Counted from the first letter of the stretch, positions 1 through 9,724 are shown. The stretch is 54,569 bases of DNA from Candidatus Muiribacterium halophilum (GCA_023228995.1 JALOAD010000023.1:1-54569), one strand, 5' to 3'. The notes: generated by a model not told the origin, from the letters alone. Program-made: numbers and translations.

Positions 1-214
1 TCTGCGAAAGATTACCAAGATAATCAAGGATTTCTGCCTGACTTCCTATATTATCAATTCTATCTGATATATCTTTGTTATTCTCTGGAATACTAAAAAC
101 TTTGTTTTCTGTTAGTAAATTAACACCTAAAACAGCTTGAATATAATCAAGATTTATACTCCATGAAATAACAGAAAATAATAGAATTGTTAAAATATAC
201 AATATCTTTTTAAT
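1..214 (-). CDS. Secreted protein of unknown function, 5' part only, probable ATT start
   Basis: The gene runs off the left edge, so only about 71 N-terminal codons are visible. Read from the minus strand it starts I/M-K-K-I-L-Y-I-L and continues through a hydrophobic stretch to a polar region rich in N, D and S. This looks like a Sec signal peptide and the start of a secreted domain. No ATG or GTG lies in frame between the upstream TAA and the window edge. The only start with a well-placed Shine-Dalgarno (AAGAGG, six bases upstream) is ATT at 214-212. A TTG at 202-200 is in frame but sits 18 bases from that site. The product is not recognised. It could also be a gene damaged at its start codon. 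Confidence 0.5.
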   Translation of the reverse strand, partial: MKKILYILTILLFSVISWSINLDYIQAVLGVNLLTENKVFSIPENNKDISDRIDNIGSQAEILDYLGNLSQ

Positions 215-533
215 ATAAAACCTCTTATATAGAAAATTTTAATATTAGAAAATTTTTTGAATTCATTCTAGGATATCTAATCTTAATGAGATAATTTTAT
301 TAATTATTTGTTATATTGTCAAGATATTTTTTAACAAAAAGATTTTGATTTTTATAAAAGATTAAAAAAATATATCTGATAGCAATTACTAGAAATCGTT
401 AGAAATTTTTCAATATGTAAACAATAGAGATAATATGAAAATAACAACAGATCCCGGCTCAGAATCATGCCGGGATGACATTATATTAATTTTTGTTTAT
501 TTAATCAGAAGACTCAATTAACAACTTGTTGTG
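215..533. other. Intergenic region with one copy of a dispersed repeat
   Basis: No gene is visible in this 319-base gap between the pump operon's 3' end and the partial gene at the left edge. Positions 215-358 are plain AT-rich sequence. The rest is a dispersed repeat, listed separately. Confidence 0.6.
359..520. repeat. Dispersed composite repeat, copy A
   Basis: Three modules lie end to end. Positions 359-444 match 11095-11180 over 86 bases with about 11 mismatches and no gaps. Positions 450-480 hold a hairpin (CCCGGC, 10-base loop, GCCGGG) followed by gatgaca, which recurs at 11475-11505 and in degenerate form at 5416-5443. Positions 477-520 match 11642-11684. In copy B the same modules occur in the same order but are separated by extra sequence. 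Both copies lie against the 3' end of a minus-strand gene. There is no T-run after the hairpin, so it is not an obvious terminator. It resembles a REP/MITE-like non-coding repeat. Confidence 0.75.
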
Positions 534-3500
534 CTAATTGTTTTTATAAAACAAAACATACAATGCTGGGACTGCTCCAAGTGTTAATACTGTTGCAAAT
601 GAAAGTCCCGAAACAATCGCAATAGCCATAGATGTAAACAATCCATCTGGCTGTAATGCAAGTGGTAACATTCCAAAAACAGTTGTAAATGCTGCAAGCA
701 TAACTGGTCTTAACCTTGATAAACCGCTATTTATAACAGCTTCTCTAATTTCTTTACCATTACTTATTTCAAAATCAATTTTATCAATTATAACAATTGA
801 ATTTTTTATAATCATTCCAGTTAAAGAAATAATCCCAAGCATACACATAAAACCAAATTCCTGACCTGTTAAAATAAGCCCAACAACAACACCAATTATT
901 CCAAGCATAACAGTTAAAATAATAATCAAAGCTTTTCTAAATGAATTAAATTGTAGTATTAGTAAAAGTAATATAAGAATGAAAATAATTGGAAGTGTTT
1001 TTATAATCGAGCTTATTGCATCTTTGTTCATCTTATATTCGCCAGCAATTTCAAATTTATAATTTTCTGGAATATCAATTTTCTTAATATCTGTAATTAC
1101 ATCAGCTAATACATCTGCTGGAAGTGCTCCTCTTGTTTTACAACCAATCTCAATAAAAGCTTCATTGTTTAATCTACATATTTTGCTATCTTCCCATTCA
1201 TATTTAATATCAGCAATACTACTTAAAGGAACTCTAACACCTGTTATTGATGATATAATGTAAATATTCTCGAGCTTATTAATATCAAATCTTTCTGAAT
1301 CAGGACTTCTTAAAATTATAGGAATTAATTCATCATCTCCTCTAAATCTTGAAATTTCAATTCCATTTATAAAACCATATAATGCTATAGAAATATCCTG
1401 ACTTGAAATTCCAATTTTTTTTGCTTTATACTGATTAACTTCAACAATTACTTTTTTTGTCATCACTCCCCAATTATCTGTAACATCAACTGTATAAATA
1501 TTTGAAAAAAGTATTTTTTTTACTTTATTTGAAAAATCTTTTAATACATCTTTATTTTCACCTTTAAGCCTAAATTCAACAGAATTTTCAGAATATGGAC
1601 CAAGAGGAAGTCTATAAACTCTTAATCTTGAGTCTGGAAACTCCATATTACCTATTTCATATATTTTATTTATAAAATCTTTAGAAGATTTTTTTGAATC
1701 CATATTTAAAATAAGTTGTGCATAATAACTTTGTGGAAGTTTTGGTTCAATAGTAAGATAAAATCTAGGACTTCCAGTTCCAATATAAGAAGCTACACTG
1801 ATAATTTCATTGTATTTCATAAGTTTTTTTTCAAGTCTTATAACTTCTTTTTCTGTATAATCTATTTTTGTACCATTTGGCATATAAAAATCAATAACAA
1901 GAGAGTTTCTTTCACTATCTGGGAAAAACGAAATAGGCAATAATTTCATAGAAAAAATTGAAATGAAAAATAAAACTGTCAATATTAAAAGAAATCTTTT
2001 TCTATTATTGATTAATCTTATTAATATTTTTTTGTAATATTTATAAAATTTACTCGAATAAATCTCACTTTGATTAGTTTTTTCAACATATAACCATTTA
2101 TAACACATAAGTGGAGCTACAGTAATAGATAATATCCATGAACAAATAAGAGAAATTGTAACTACCTGAAAAAGTGACATTGTATATTCACCTGTCATAG
2201 ATTTTGATAGTGGAATACACAAAAAAACAGCACATGCAATAAGCGTAGATGTAAGTAATGGTATATAAGTTTCACTAACTGCATCTTTACAAGCTTTAAG
2301 CCTTTCAACACCTTTTTGCAATTTAACCATAATAAGCTCAGTAATTACTATTGAATTATCCACAAGCATTCCTAAAGCAATTATCAAAGCTCCAAGTGAT
2401 ACCATTTGAAGATCAATATTAATAACATACATTAGCAAAAATGTAGCAGCTATTGTAAGTGGTAACCCAATACCAACTATTATACCTGTCTTAATTCCTA
2501 AAAAAAACAATAAAACAGCTGTTACAATACCAATCGAAGCAATAAGATTTGAAGCAAATCTATTTATAGAAAGACTAACATTTTCAGGTTGAAAATTAAC
2601 AATATTAATATTAATTCCAATTGGAAGTTTATTTTGAAGAATTGCAATTTTGTCTTTAACTTTTTTTCCAAGATCTATAACATTACCATTATCAATAATA
2701 TTTATACCTAATCCAAGACTTTTTTCACCATTAAATCTCATTATTGAAATAGGATTTTCATCATAAGAATAATTAATATCAAATACATCTTTAAGCCTTA
2801 CAAAAGAACTATTTTTATAACTTTTAATAATTGTATTTTCAATTTCGTTCAAACTCTCATAATTTCCGCTTATATCAATCCTTATTATATCTTTTTCAGT
2901 TTTAACAATTGGAGAAGGGAAAAATACATTCTGAGTTTTAAGAATATTGATAATTTCCTCTATGCTCATATTATATTGAGAAAGTTTGTAATTTGAAATC
3001 ACAATTTCATATTGTCTAGCTCTAGCACCAATCATAACAACTTTTTTAGCAAGTTTTATTTTTAAAAACTCCTGTCTAAGCCATTTTGTGTATTTTTCAA
3101 TTTCTTCATAAGAATATCCATCACCTGTAATACTTAAAACTATTCCAAATACATCGCCAAATTCATCATTAATATATGGACCTTTGATTTCCTTAGGAAG
3201 AGTATGTTTAATATCATTAATCTTTTTTCTCATGTTATACCAAACATCTTTTAAATTTTTAGCATTTACTTTTTCATCAATCTTTATATAAATATGTGAA
3301 ACACTATTTTGGGAATAAGAAATAATTTCATCAATATGTTCAAGCTCTTGAAGTTCTTTTTCAATTTTATCAGTTACATATAAAGCAGTTTCATTTTGAC
3401 TTGCACCAGGAAAAATAGTAGTAATAACCGAAGTATGCACTGTATAACCCGAATCTTCAAGTTTTCCCATAAAAAAATATACACTAATTCCACAAACTGC

Positions 3501-3563
3501 AATTAAAATAATAAGTGTCCACATAAAAACATTTTTTTTAATTGAAAATTCAGCAGTATTCAT
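534..3563 (-). CDS. RND-family efflux pump inner-membrane protein (AcrB/MexB-like)
   Basis: This 1009-residue protein has the length and layout of the hydrophobe/amphiphile RND pumps. It has an N-terminal helix, a large periplasmic loop (about 35-330), a six-helix block with GMLVDNSIVI, a second periplasmic loop (about 540-850), and a final helix block containing GMIIKNSIVIID. The Asp in the first motif and the Lys in the second match the proton-relay residues of the family. It should export drugs, bile-like compounds or lipids using the proton gradient. Its ATG overlaps the adaptor stop codon (ATGA, 3560-3563), so the two are translationally coupled. No outer-membrane TolC-type channel gene lies in the window. 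The substrate cannot be read from the sequence. Confidence 0.93.
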   Translation of the reverse strand: MNTAEFSIKKNVFMWTLIILIAVCGISVYFFMGKLEDSGYTVHTSVITTIFPGASQNETALYVTDKIEKELQELEHIDEIISYSQNSVSHIYIKIDEKVNAKNLKDVWYNMRKKINDIKHTLPKEIKGPYINDEFGDVFGIVLSITGDGYSYEEIEKYTKWLRQEFLKIKLAKKVVMIGARARQYEIVISNYKLSQYNMSIEEIINILKTQNVFFPSPIVKTEKDIIRIDISGNYESLNEIENTIIKSYKNSSFVRLKDVFDINYSYDENPISIMRFNGEKSLGLGINIIDNGNVIDLGKKVKDKIAILQNKLPIGININIVNFQPENVSLSINRFASNLIASIGIVTAVLLFFLGIKTGIIVGIGLPLTIAATFLLMYVINIDLQMVSLGALIIALGMLVDNSIVITELIMVKLQKGVERLKACKDAVSETYIPLLTSTLIACAVFLCIPLSKSMTGEYTMSLFQVVTISLICSWILSITVAPLMCYKWLYVEKTNQSEIYSSKFYKYYKKILIRLINNRKRFLLILTVLFFISIFSMKLLPISFFPDSERNSLVIDFYMPNGTKIDYTEKEVIRLEKKLMKYNEIISVASYIGTGSPRFYLTIEPKLPQSYYAQLILNMDSKKSSKDFINKIYEIGNMEFPDSRLRVYRLPLGPYSENSVEFRLKGENKDVLKDFSNKVKKILFSNIYTVDVTDNWGVMTKKVIVEVNQYKAKKIGISSQDISIALYGFINGIEISRFRGDDELIPIILRSPDSERFDINKLENIYIISSITGVRVPLSSIADIKYEWEDSKICRLNNEAFIEIGCKTRGALPADVLADVITDIKKIDIPENYKFEIAGEYKMNKDAISSIIKTLPIIFILILLLLILQFNSFRKALIIILTVMLGIIGVVVGLILTGQEFGFMCMLGIISLTGMIIKNSIVIIDKIDFEISNGKEIREAVINSGLSRLRPVMLAAFTTVFGMLPLALQPDGLFTSMAIAIVSGLSFATVLTLGAVPALYVLFYKNN

Positions 3564-4636
3564 AGCATTTCCTCAAGAAGTGTTACTTTTTGCCCTTCAC
3601 GAAGAAAATTTACTCCAGCTGAAGCAATTATTTCATTGTAAAAAAGACCTTCTAAAACAACAACACCCTGCTCGGTTATTTTTCCAACATTAATTTCTCT
3701 TGAAAAAACTGCTTGTTTTTCTTTATCAAAAACCCAAACTTTAGTTTTATCACCAGAATCAGTCCAAAGACAATTCAGAGGAATAACAATCTGATTTATT
3801 TTTTCTTTTTTTTCATATAAAACTTCACATGTCATTCCAGGACTAAGATTTTCAATTTTATCAGTAATTTTCACAGTAACAGGATAAGTTTTTGTAAAAG
3901 GATCAGAATTAACAGCAATTTCATAAATAAAACCATCAATTACAGTATTATCAATAGCCCATACTTTAAGACTAACCTCGCTATTATATGAAATACTATT
4001 AATATACTTTTCAGGAACATTTAATATAACTTCAAGATCATCTATATCAACAAATATAACAATTGGATATCCAGCATTAACAGTTTCTTCTTCTTCACTA
4101 ATTTTATTTGCAATAGCACCTTTTCTTGGAGCATAAATTTTTGTATATTCAAGCTGTTTTTCAATAAGTTCTAATGAATTTTCAACACTTTTAATTTCAT
4201 CCTGCTGAGCATTATATTTTGCTTTAATATCTTGAAATTGTTTTTCAGAAATACTACCTGTTTTAAATAATTTTGAATATCTTTCAAAATCAGATTTAGT
4301 AGCTTCAAAACCAGATTTAATTGCATGAAGTTTTGAACTTACCTCGGATAATTTTAATTTATAATCTGTAGGATCAAGTTCTGCAAGAAGTTCCCCCTTT
4401 TCTACTCTTTGACCTTTTTTTACATATATTTTTTTTATTTTACCAGGAACTCTAAAACCAAGTCTACTCTCAAAACTACTTTTTATTTCACCAGAAAACG
4501 ACAATGAATTTGAATAAGAATCTTTTACAACTTCAAAAGATTTAATAGCTCTAACTTTTGAAACTTTTTGTTCTTTAACATTGCAACCGACTAAAAACAT
4601 ACATAAACAACAAATAAACCCAATAAATTTTTTCAT
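3560..4636 (-). CDS. RND periplasmic adaptor (membrane fusion) lipoprotein
   Basis: A 358-residue HlyD/AcrA-type adaptor that would bridge the RND pump encoded just downstream to an outer-membrane channel. The N-terminus has a short signal peptide ending in LVGC, a lipobox, so the mature protein is probably anchored to the inner membrane by lipid. The lipoyl half-motif (GKIKKIYVKKGQRVEKGELLAELDP, in two stretches) is followed by an alpha-helical hairpin of about 85 residues. Then come the second lipoyl half (YTKIYAPRKGAI) and beta-barrel sequence to the C-terminus. It lies 30 bases after the regulator gene and overlaps the pump gene by 4 bases, so the three form one operon. Confidence 0.92.
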   Translation of the reverse strand: MKKFIGFICCLCMFLVGCNVKEQKVSKVRAIKSFEVVKDSYSNSLSFSGEIKSSFESRLGFRVPGKIKKIYVKKGQRVEKGELLAELDPTDYKLKLSEVSSKLHAIKSGFEATKSDFERYSKLFKTGSISEKQFQDIKAKYNAQQDEIKSVENSLELIEKQLEYTKIYAPRKGAIANKISEEEETVNAGYPIVIFVDIDDLEVILNVPEKYINSISYNSEVSLKVWAIDNTVIDGFIYEIAVNSDPFTKTYPVTVKITDKIENLSPGMTCEVLYEKKEKINQIVIPLNCLWTDSGDKTKVWVFDKEKQAVFSREINVGKITEQGVVVLEGLFYNEIIASAGVNFLREGQKVTLLEEML

Positions 4637-4663
4637 AAAAACTCCTTTAAATATAAAATAAAT

Positions 4664-5233
4664 TTAAACAAAAATATTTCCTCTAATAAAAATAGTAAAT
4701 TCAGCCTTTTCATTCGATGTAATTTCACTACCAATAATCTGATTTTCTAAAAATTTAAAAAACTGACCTTTTTTAATAAGCTTTTTTGACATATCATTCA
4801 ACTCTATAATTATTTCACCCTTATTAACAATGCAAATACCATAAGCACCAATAGCACTTTTAAAAGATATAACAGATTTAGATTCTGCATAACAATAAAT
4901 TATTTTGTAATCAAAACTCTTATCCTCATAAATCAAGTAAAATTCAACACCTTTATAAAAATCAAAAAGTTTTCTAGTTTTTTTAATACTATTAATCTTC
5001 TGAAATTCTTCTTCTTTACTGGAATTTTTCATTAATTCTTCAAATGTAATACCAAAAATATTTGCAATTTTAACTAAAGATTGAAGAGAAGGAACAATAA
5101 GACCACGCTCAACTTGTGAAACATAAGAACCGGTTAGTTCAGCTCTTCTTCCAAATTCTTCCTGAGAAATACCAGCTTCTTTTCTAAGTTTGCAAATTTT
5201 ATCAGGTAAATATTTCAAACTTTCAGGCATCAT
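4664..5233 (-). CDS. XRE-family regulator with C-terminal cupin-like domain, likely controls the RND operon
   Basis: About 189 residues. Residues 5-65 form an HTH_3/XRE DNA-binding domain (ISQEEFGRRAELTGSYVSQVERG). The C-terminal 100 residues are beta-rich and resemble the cupin sensor domain of the HTH-cupin family (GAYGICIVNKGEIIIELN, then KKGQFFKF). An in-frame TTG further upstream (5248) lies inside the GAGGAT ribosome binding site, so ATG at 5233 is the better start. It is the first gene of the operon with the adaptor and pump. This suggests local, probably effector-responsive, control of efflux. The ligand is unknown. Confidence 0.85.
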   Translation of the reverse strand: MMPESLKYLPDKICKLRKEAGISQEEFGRRAELTGSYVSQVERGLIVPSLQSLVKIANIFGITFEELMKNSSKEEEFQKINSIKKTRKLFDFYKGVEFYLIYEDKSFDYKIIYCYAESKSVISFKSAIGAYGICIVNKGEIIIELNDMSKKLIKKGQFFKFLENQIIGSEITSNEKAEFTIFIRGNIFV

Positions 5234-5350
5234 AATATTTATCCTCAATTTTTTATTTAATCATTGTATTAATTATATTCTATAAGTTTTTTGCAGATAA
5301 TTCAAATTATAAATTAACGAACCTTAAGTTTAAATTAAGATAAAATAAAA

Positions 5351-5396
5351 TTTCATAGAAATAATATTTCATAGAAATAATATTTCATAGAAATAA
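5351..5396. repeat. Tandem repeat, 16 bp x 3
   Basis: The unit tttcatagaaataata occurs three times in a row, the last copy ending in aca. It lies in the 241-base gap upstream of the regulator start and downstream of the zinc-ribbon gene. Function is not evident. It is close enough to the regulator promoter region to affect it. Confidence 0.8.
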
Positions 5397-5415
5397 CAGA
5401 ACTCAAAAAAAAATT

Positions 5416-5443
5416 CCCGGCTTAGAATTAAACCGGGATGACA
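5416..5443. repeat. Degenerate copy of the CCCGG hairpin repeat
   Basis: CCCGG at 5416-5420 and CCGGG at 5433-5437 are separated by 12 bases and followed by atgaca, as in the copies at 450-480 and 11475-11613. The first arm is shortened by one base. As in the other copies it sits near the 3' end of a minus-strand gene. Confidence 0.7.
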
Positions 5444-5474
5444 AAAAATTACAAAATATTTATGAATTTAGAAT

Positions 5475-6305
5475 TTAATATTCTTTGTATTTCATGTATA
5501 AAAGGACAATAAATATCATAAGCATTGGAATTAATACAAATAAACCAATTCCAAGCGTAAAAACAGTTCCAAATATAGCAATAAAACTTATACCAATATA
5601 ATATAAACTCATTTGATATATATTTTTATATATTTTCTTTATACTATAACTTATAGATTCAATTATTCCATCATAAGAATCAGATAATTTAATTAAAGTA
5701 AATGAACTCATAATTCCTAAAAACACAGATACAATTACAAATAAAACAAAAGATACAATAATTAAAGGCATAATAATAATATTTCCAAGTAAAGATGATA
5801 ATTCCATATTATTAATATTATTGAATCCTACACCAGATAATAAAACTATTAATATTCCTAATATTAATATAAGAATAAATATTGTTACAAATGATATTAT
5901 CCCATTTATTAAATTTGCAAAAAGAAATTTCCAGAACTTTGTAAATCCATAAGAAATATCATTAAACTCTAGTTTTTCACCTTTTTCATATTTCTTTACA
6001 ACTAAATAGAAAAATGGAACTATTATAGTTCCTGAAATAATTGTAAAAACAATATTTATTACTGGAATGATATTTAAAACAATAAGTCCAATATAAAACA
6101 ATACTATAAACAAAGCTTCTTTTTTAAAAATATCCCATGACAAAGAAAACATAGAACCAAATGTTAAATCTGAATAATTAATAATATTACTCTTTGTTGC
6201 AATTTCATTTGCTACAATCTCAGTTGAATTAAAATCAAATCCACATTTTGGGCAAAACTTAGCATTATCCTCAACTATCTCATTTCCACATTTTGGACAA
6301 AACAT
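5475..6305 (-). CDS. Zinc-ribbon membrane protein of unknown function
   Basis: About 276 residues. The first 25 residues hold a zinc ribbon with two CPKCG knuckles (CPKCGNEI and CPKCGFDF). The rest has five or six hydrophobic segments with glycine-rich turns, similar in style to the DUF4013/DUF975-type membrane proteins that often carry such a ribbon. A longer reading from 6347 is possible, but GGAGG lies just upstream of ATG at 6305, so that start was chosen. The gene begins 14 bases after the sensor kinase gene and is probably co-transcribed with it. No catalytic motif is visible. Confidence 0.7.
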   Translation of the reverse strand: MFCPKCGNEIVEDNAKFCPKCGFDFNSTEIVANEIATKSNIINYSDLTFGSMFSLSWDIFKKEALFIVLFYIGLIVLNIIPVINIVFTIISGTIIVPFFYLVVKKYEKGEKLEFNDISYGFTKFWKFLFANLINGIISFVTIFILILILGILIVLLSGVGFNNINNMELSSLLGNIIIMPLIIVSFVLFVIVSVFLGIMSSFTLIKLSDSYDGIIESISYSIKKIYKNIYQMSLYYIGISFIAIFGTVFTLGIGLFVLIPMLMIFIVLLYMKYKEY

Positions 6306-6319
6306 AAACCCCTCCAGTT

Positions 6320-9300
6320 TTATATTATTCCAAGAAGAAATTCCCATTCTTCTCTTAATTCGTTAAATAAATTATTCAAACTATCAATATTATTTTCTCT
6401 ATACATTTTTGAAGCTATTTTAGCAAATTTGTTAAAACCAATAGTAAGAGCAGCTCCTTTTAGCGAATGAGCAATTTCTTTAACTTCATCTAAAGAATTA
6501 TCTTTTAAACTTTTACTTAGATTATAAAAATATTTTGCAAAAGTCTTTTTAGTTGTATTTAAAAGATCATTTATCAATTTTTCATCATTATCAAGATTAT
6601 CGTATAACTTTTCTTTATCAAAATGAATATCATCAAAATCAGTATTTTTTTCTTCATTAATTTCAATATCATGTACACAAAGATATTTTGTCAAATATTC
6701 AATTAAAGACTTCTGTTCAACTGGTTTAGCTAAAAAATCATTCATTCCTGATTTAAGACATTTTTCTCTTTCTTCACTAACAACTCCTGCGGTCAATGCA
6801 ATTATAGGAGTTCTAATCTTGGATTTTTTCATTTCAAGTTCTCTAATCCTTTCTGTTGCTTCTATTCCATCCATTTCAGGCATTTGAATATCCATGAAAA
6901 TTAAATCAATTTCACGATTCATAGCAATTTCAACAGATCTTTTACCATTATCAACTTCAATAATAATAGAACTAGGTATTAAATTTTTTATCATTTTATT
7001 AATAACTATTTTATTCATTTCAACATCTTCTGCTACAAGTATGACAGGTTGAGAATTTTTTAAATTTTTTATTATAAAATTATCTGATAAAAAACATTTT
7101 TGCTTTTGAGAATTTATTTTAATATCAGAATAAATATTATTAAGAAAATAAAATAATTCACTATATTTTACAGGCTTTAATAAAAAGAATCTTATATCAA
7201 GCTCATTTGATTTATTTTGATTTAATATTTTTTCACTTGAGCTATATAAAATTATATTTGGCTGATTTTTTCCTTCAAGTTTTTTTCTTATCATGCTTAT
7301 TGTATCAATACCATTCATATAAGGCATTTCATAATCAACAATAACAACTTCATAAGGCTTATTATCCTCAATAGCTTTCATTCCATCAAATCCATTTTCT
7401 ACACCAGTAAATTCAATTCCCCAACTTTCAATTGCATATTTAAGAATATTTCTATTATTCTGATTATCATCAATAACTAAAATTCTTTTAATATTATTAA
7501 TACTAAAAGAACTTATTTTTTCACCATCTTCAACTTCTGTTTTTATATCAAAATAAAAACTACTTCCATGTCCAACTTCACTTTCAAATGTAATTTTTGT
7601 TCCCATTTTTTTAGCAAGTAAACCAGATATTACAAGACCAAGTCCAGTTCCACCAAATTTTCTAGTAGTTGAAGTATCTGCTTGCGAAAAAGATTTAAAA
7701 AGTTTTTCTTTTTGATTTTCACTAATACCAATTCCAGTATCTCTTATTTCAAAATAAAAAGTTCCATTTTTTTTGGTTTCTGCTTTAAAATCAACTATAA
7801 GTTCAACTTCACCTGTTTGAGTAAATTTGACAGCATTTCCTAGTAAATTGATAAGTATTTGTTTTAATCTCAAAGGATCAATATAAGCATATCTTGGAAG
7901 TTCTGGATTTATATTTAAAAGAAGTTCTATTTTTTTACTGTGTACATGGATTTTAATTATATCGAAAATATGTTCTAATAAATCAATAATATCAACTTTT
8001 ACAATATCAAGTTCAAGTCTGCCAGCTTCTATCTTTGAAAAATCTAATATATCATTAATTATATCAAGCAAAGAATTTGCAGATATAATCGCATTATCAA
8101 CAAAATAAAACTGATTTTCATCAAGTTTTGTCCTTTTAAGTAATTCAATAAAACCAATAACTCCATTTAAGGGAGTTCTAATTTCATGACTCATATTAGC
8201 TAAAAATTCAGCTTTAGCTTTATTAGCATTAACTGCTACTTCTCTTTGCTTAATAAGCTCACCTTCATATTCAATTTTTATATAAGCATCTGAAATAACA
8301 TTTAAAATCATCTGTAAATATTCGATTTTTTCTTCATCCCATGAAATTAAATCATCGATAGAATCCATACCAATAAAACCTATAACTTTTTTATTAGTTT
8401 TAATAGGAATTAAAAATATAGATTTAATATTATGAGATTTTAATAATTCTTTTTCTATAATTGCCTCAATTGGTATTTTTTCTATATTATTAAATTTAAA
8501 TACTTTGTTTTCTAAAAGCATATCAACCCACCATTTAAATTCACTAATATTAATATCTTTTAGTTTGGATAAATTTGTTTCAACACCTTCACGAAACCAA
8601 TTGTTTGCAATAGATATATAATTATAATCTTCTGAAAATTTAAAAAGATAAGTTCTATCAACTTCAAAATAAATACCAATCTTTTTTAATACTTTATCTA
8701 TTTTCTTGTCAAAATCTTCAATACTTACATTAACAAAATCAAAAGATAATTCTGTCAACATTTTTTGAAATCGAGTCTGAGTTATTAAATTCATCTCAAG
8801 TAATTTTTGAGAAGTAATATCTCTTGCAGCAGCATATATCAAGTTGCCAACAGGATGGGATCTCCATTCAATATGCTTATAAGATCCATCTTTGCAACGA
8901 TATCTATTTGTAAAATTTAATACTTTTTTTTGCTCTTTAAGTTGATAAATAGCAAATAAAGTTTTATCAATATCATCTTTGTGAATAAAATCTACGATTT
9001 TTTTAGATAAAATATAATTTAAATCAAAACCAAGAGCATTTTCCCATTCTTTATTTAATTTAATAAAATTACCATTTATATCCGCAATACAAAGAAGATC
9101 AAGATTTACATTAAAAAAGTTTTCAAGTTGTTCGGTTTTATTTTTTTCACTAGTAATATCTACAAAAGTTGTTGCAAAATATAAATTTTCATCAGAATAA
9201 ACATGTACTTTATACCATTTTTGAAGAGGTTTTGAATAATGCTCAAAAAAACTACTTTGAGAATTTACAACAATTTCACTAAAATAATGTAAATAATTAA

Positions 9301-9520
9301 AATCATCTATTTTAGTATCTACAATTATTTGACTTATCTTATTTCCAATTATATTTTTTATTTTAAACCCAGAAATCTTTTCAAAAGTTTCATTACAATC
9401 AAGAAAAATATAATCAATAGCATTGTTATTTTCATCTAATATTAATTTTTGATATGCAAATCCAAAACTCGATTGTTTAAGTATTTTTTTATAAAGATCT
9501 TTGTCTTTTAATTTATCCAA
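6320..9520 (-). CDS. Hybrid sensor histidine kinase with PAS, PAS, GAF, HisKA, HATPase, two receiver domains and HPt
   Basis: A 1066-residue phosphorelay protein without membrane helices. Two PAS-like domains (about 10-125 and 130-240) and a GAF domain (about 250-415) precede HisKA with MSHEIRTP (His about 445). The ATPase domain has GTGLGL. Receiver 1 has its phospho-Asp in VVIVDYEMP (about D729) and receiver 2 in LIFMDIQMP (about D877). The HPt domain has AHSLKGAA (His about 1018). The full His-Asp-His chain is therefore in one polypeptide, but there is no DNA-binding output. A separate response regulator must be encoded elsewhere. The start is TTG at 9520, with AGGAG five bases upstream. 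The zinc-ribbon membrane protein follows after 14 bases. Confidence 0.93.
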   Translation of the reverse strand: MDKLKDKDLYKKILKQSSFGFAYQKLILDENNNAIDYIFLDCNETFEKISGFKIKNIIGNKISQIIVDTKIDDFNYLHYFSEIVVNSQSSFFEHYSKPLQKWYKVHVYSDENLYFATTFVDITSEKNKTEQLENFFNVNLDLLCIADINGNFIKLNKEWENALGFDLNYILSKKIVDFIHKDDIDKTLFAIYQLKEQKKVLNFTNRYRCKDGSYKHIEWRSHPVGNLIYAAARDITSQKLLEMNLITQTRFQKMLTELSFDFVNVSIEDFDKKIDKVLKKIGIYFEVDRTYLFKFSEDYNYISIANNWFREGVETNLSKLKDINISEFKWWVDMLLENKVFKFNNIEKIPIEAIIEKELLKSHNIKSIFLIPIKTNKKVIGFIGMDSIDDLISWDEEKIEYLQMILNVISDAYIKIEYEGELIKQREVAVNANKAKAEFLANMSHEIRTPLNGVIGFIELLKRTKLDENQFYFVDNAIISANSLLDIINDILDFSKIEAGRLELDIVKVDIIDLLEHIFDIIKIHVHSKKIELLLNINPELPRYAYIDPLRLKQILINLLGNAVKFTQTGEVELIVDFKAETKKNGTFYFEIRDTGIGISENQKEKLFKSFSQADTSTTRKFGGTGLGLVISGLLAKKMGTKITFESEVGHGSSFYFDIKTEVEDGEKISSFSINNIKRILVIDDNQNNRNILKYAIESWGIEFTGVENGFDGMKAIEDNKPYEVVIVDYEMPYMNGIDTISMIRKKLEGKNQPNIILYSSSEKILNQNKSNELDIRFFLLKPVKYSELFYFLNNIYSDIKINSQKQKCFLSDNFIIKNLKNSQPVILVAEDVEMNKIVINKMIKNLIPSSIIIEVDNGKRSVEIAMNREIDLIFMDIQMPEMDGIEATERIRELEMKKSKIRTPIIALTAGVVSEEREKCLKSGMNDFLAKPVEQKSLIEYLTKYLCVHDIEINEEKNTDFDDIHFDKEKLYDNLDNDEKLINDLLNTTKKTFAKYFYNLSKSLKDNSLDEVKEIAHSLKGAALTIGFNKFAKIASKMYRENNIDSLNNLFNELREEWEFLLGII

Positions 9521-9689
9521 AAAATCTCCTGATAATTCTAAAATGAATTAAATAATACGATAAAAATTAATATTAAAATTTATAATTTGTTTCTATTTTA
9601 ATGAAATTAATAATATAATACAAATTTTTATTTTTTTATCAGTTAGTATAATATAGTTTAAAGTGTTTTCATCCATATATAGCCTATAT

Positions 9690-9718
9690 TTGACAAAGTC
9701 TATATATAAGAATATAAA
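9690..9718 (+). promoter_or_regulatory. Strong sigma70-type promoter, apparently giving a leaderless MATE mRNA
   Basis: TTGACA (9690-9695), a 17-base spacer and TATAAA (9713-9718) form a near-consensus promoter. The MATE ATG at 9725 lies only six bases after the -10 box, which is where transcription would start. No Shine-Dalgarno is present upstream of that ATG. Confidence 0.65.
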
Positions 9719-9724
9719 TAAGCT

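Noticed and set aside
450-480. CCCGGC hairpin as terminator of the RND operon
   Set aside because: No T-run follows on the minus strand, and the sequence recurs as a dispersed repeat. A repeat element explains it better.
5234-5248. Upstream TTG start for the XRE regulator
   Set aside because: The TTG is part of the ribosome binding site of the ATG at 5233. The same artefact occurs at the zinc-ribbon, nitroreductase, nuclease-like and queC genes and was handled in the same way.
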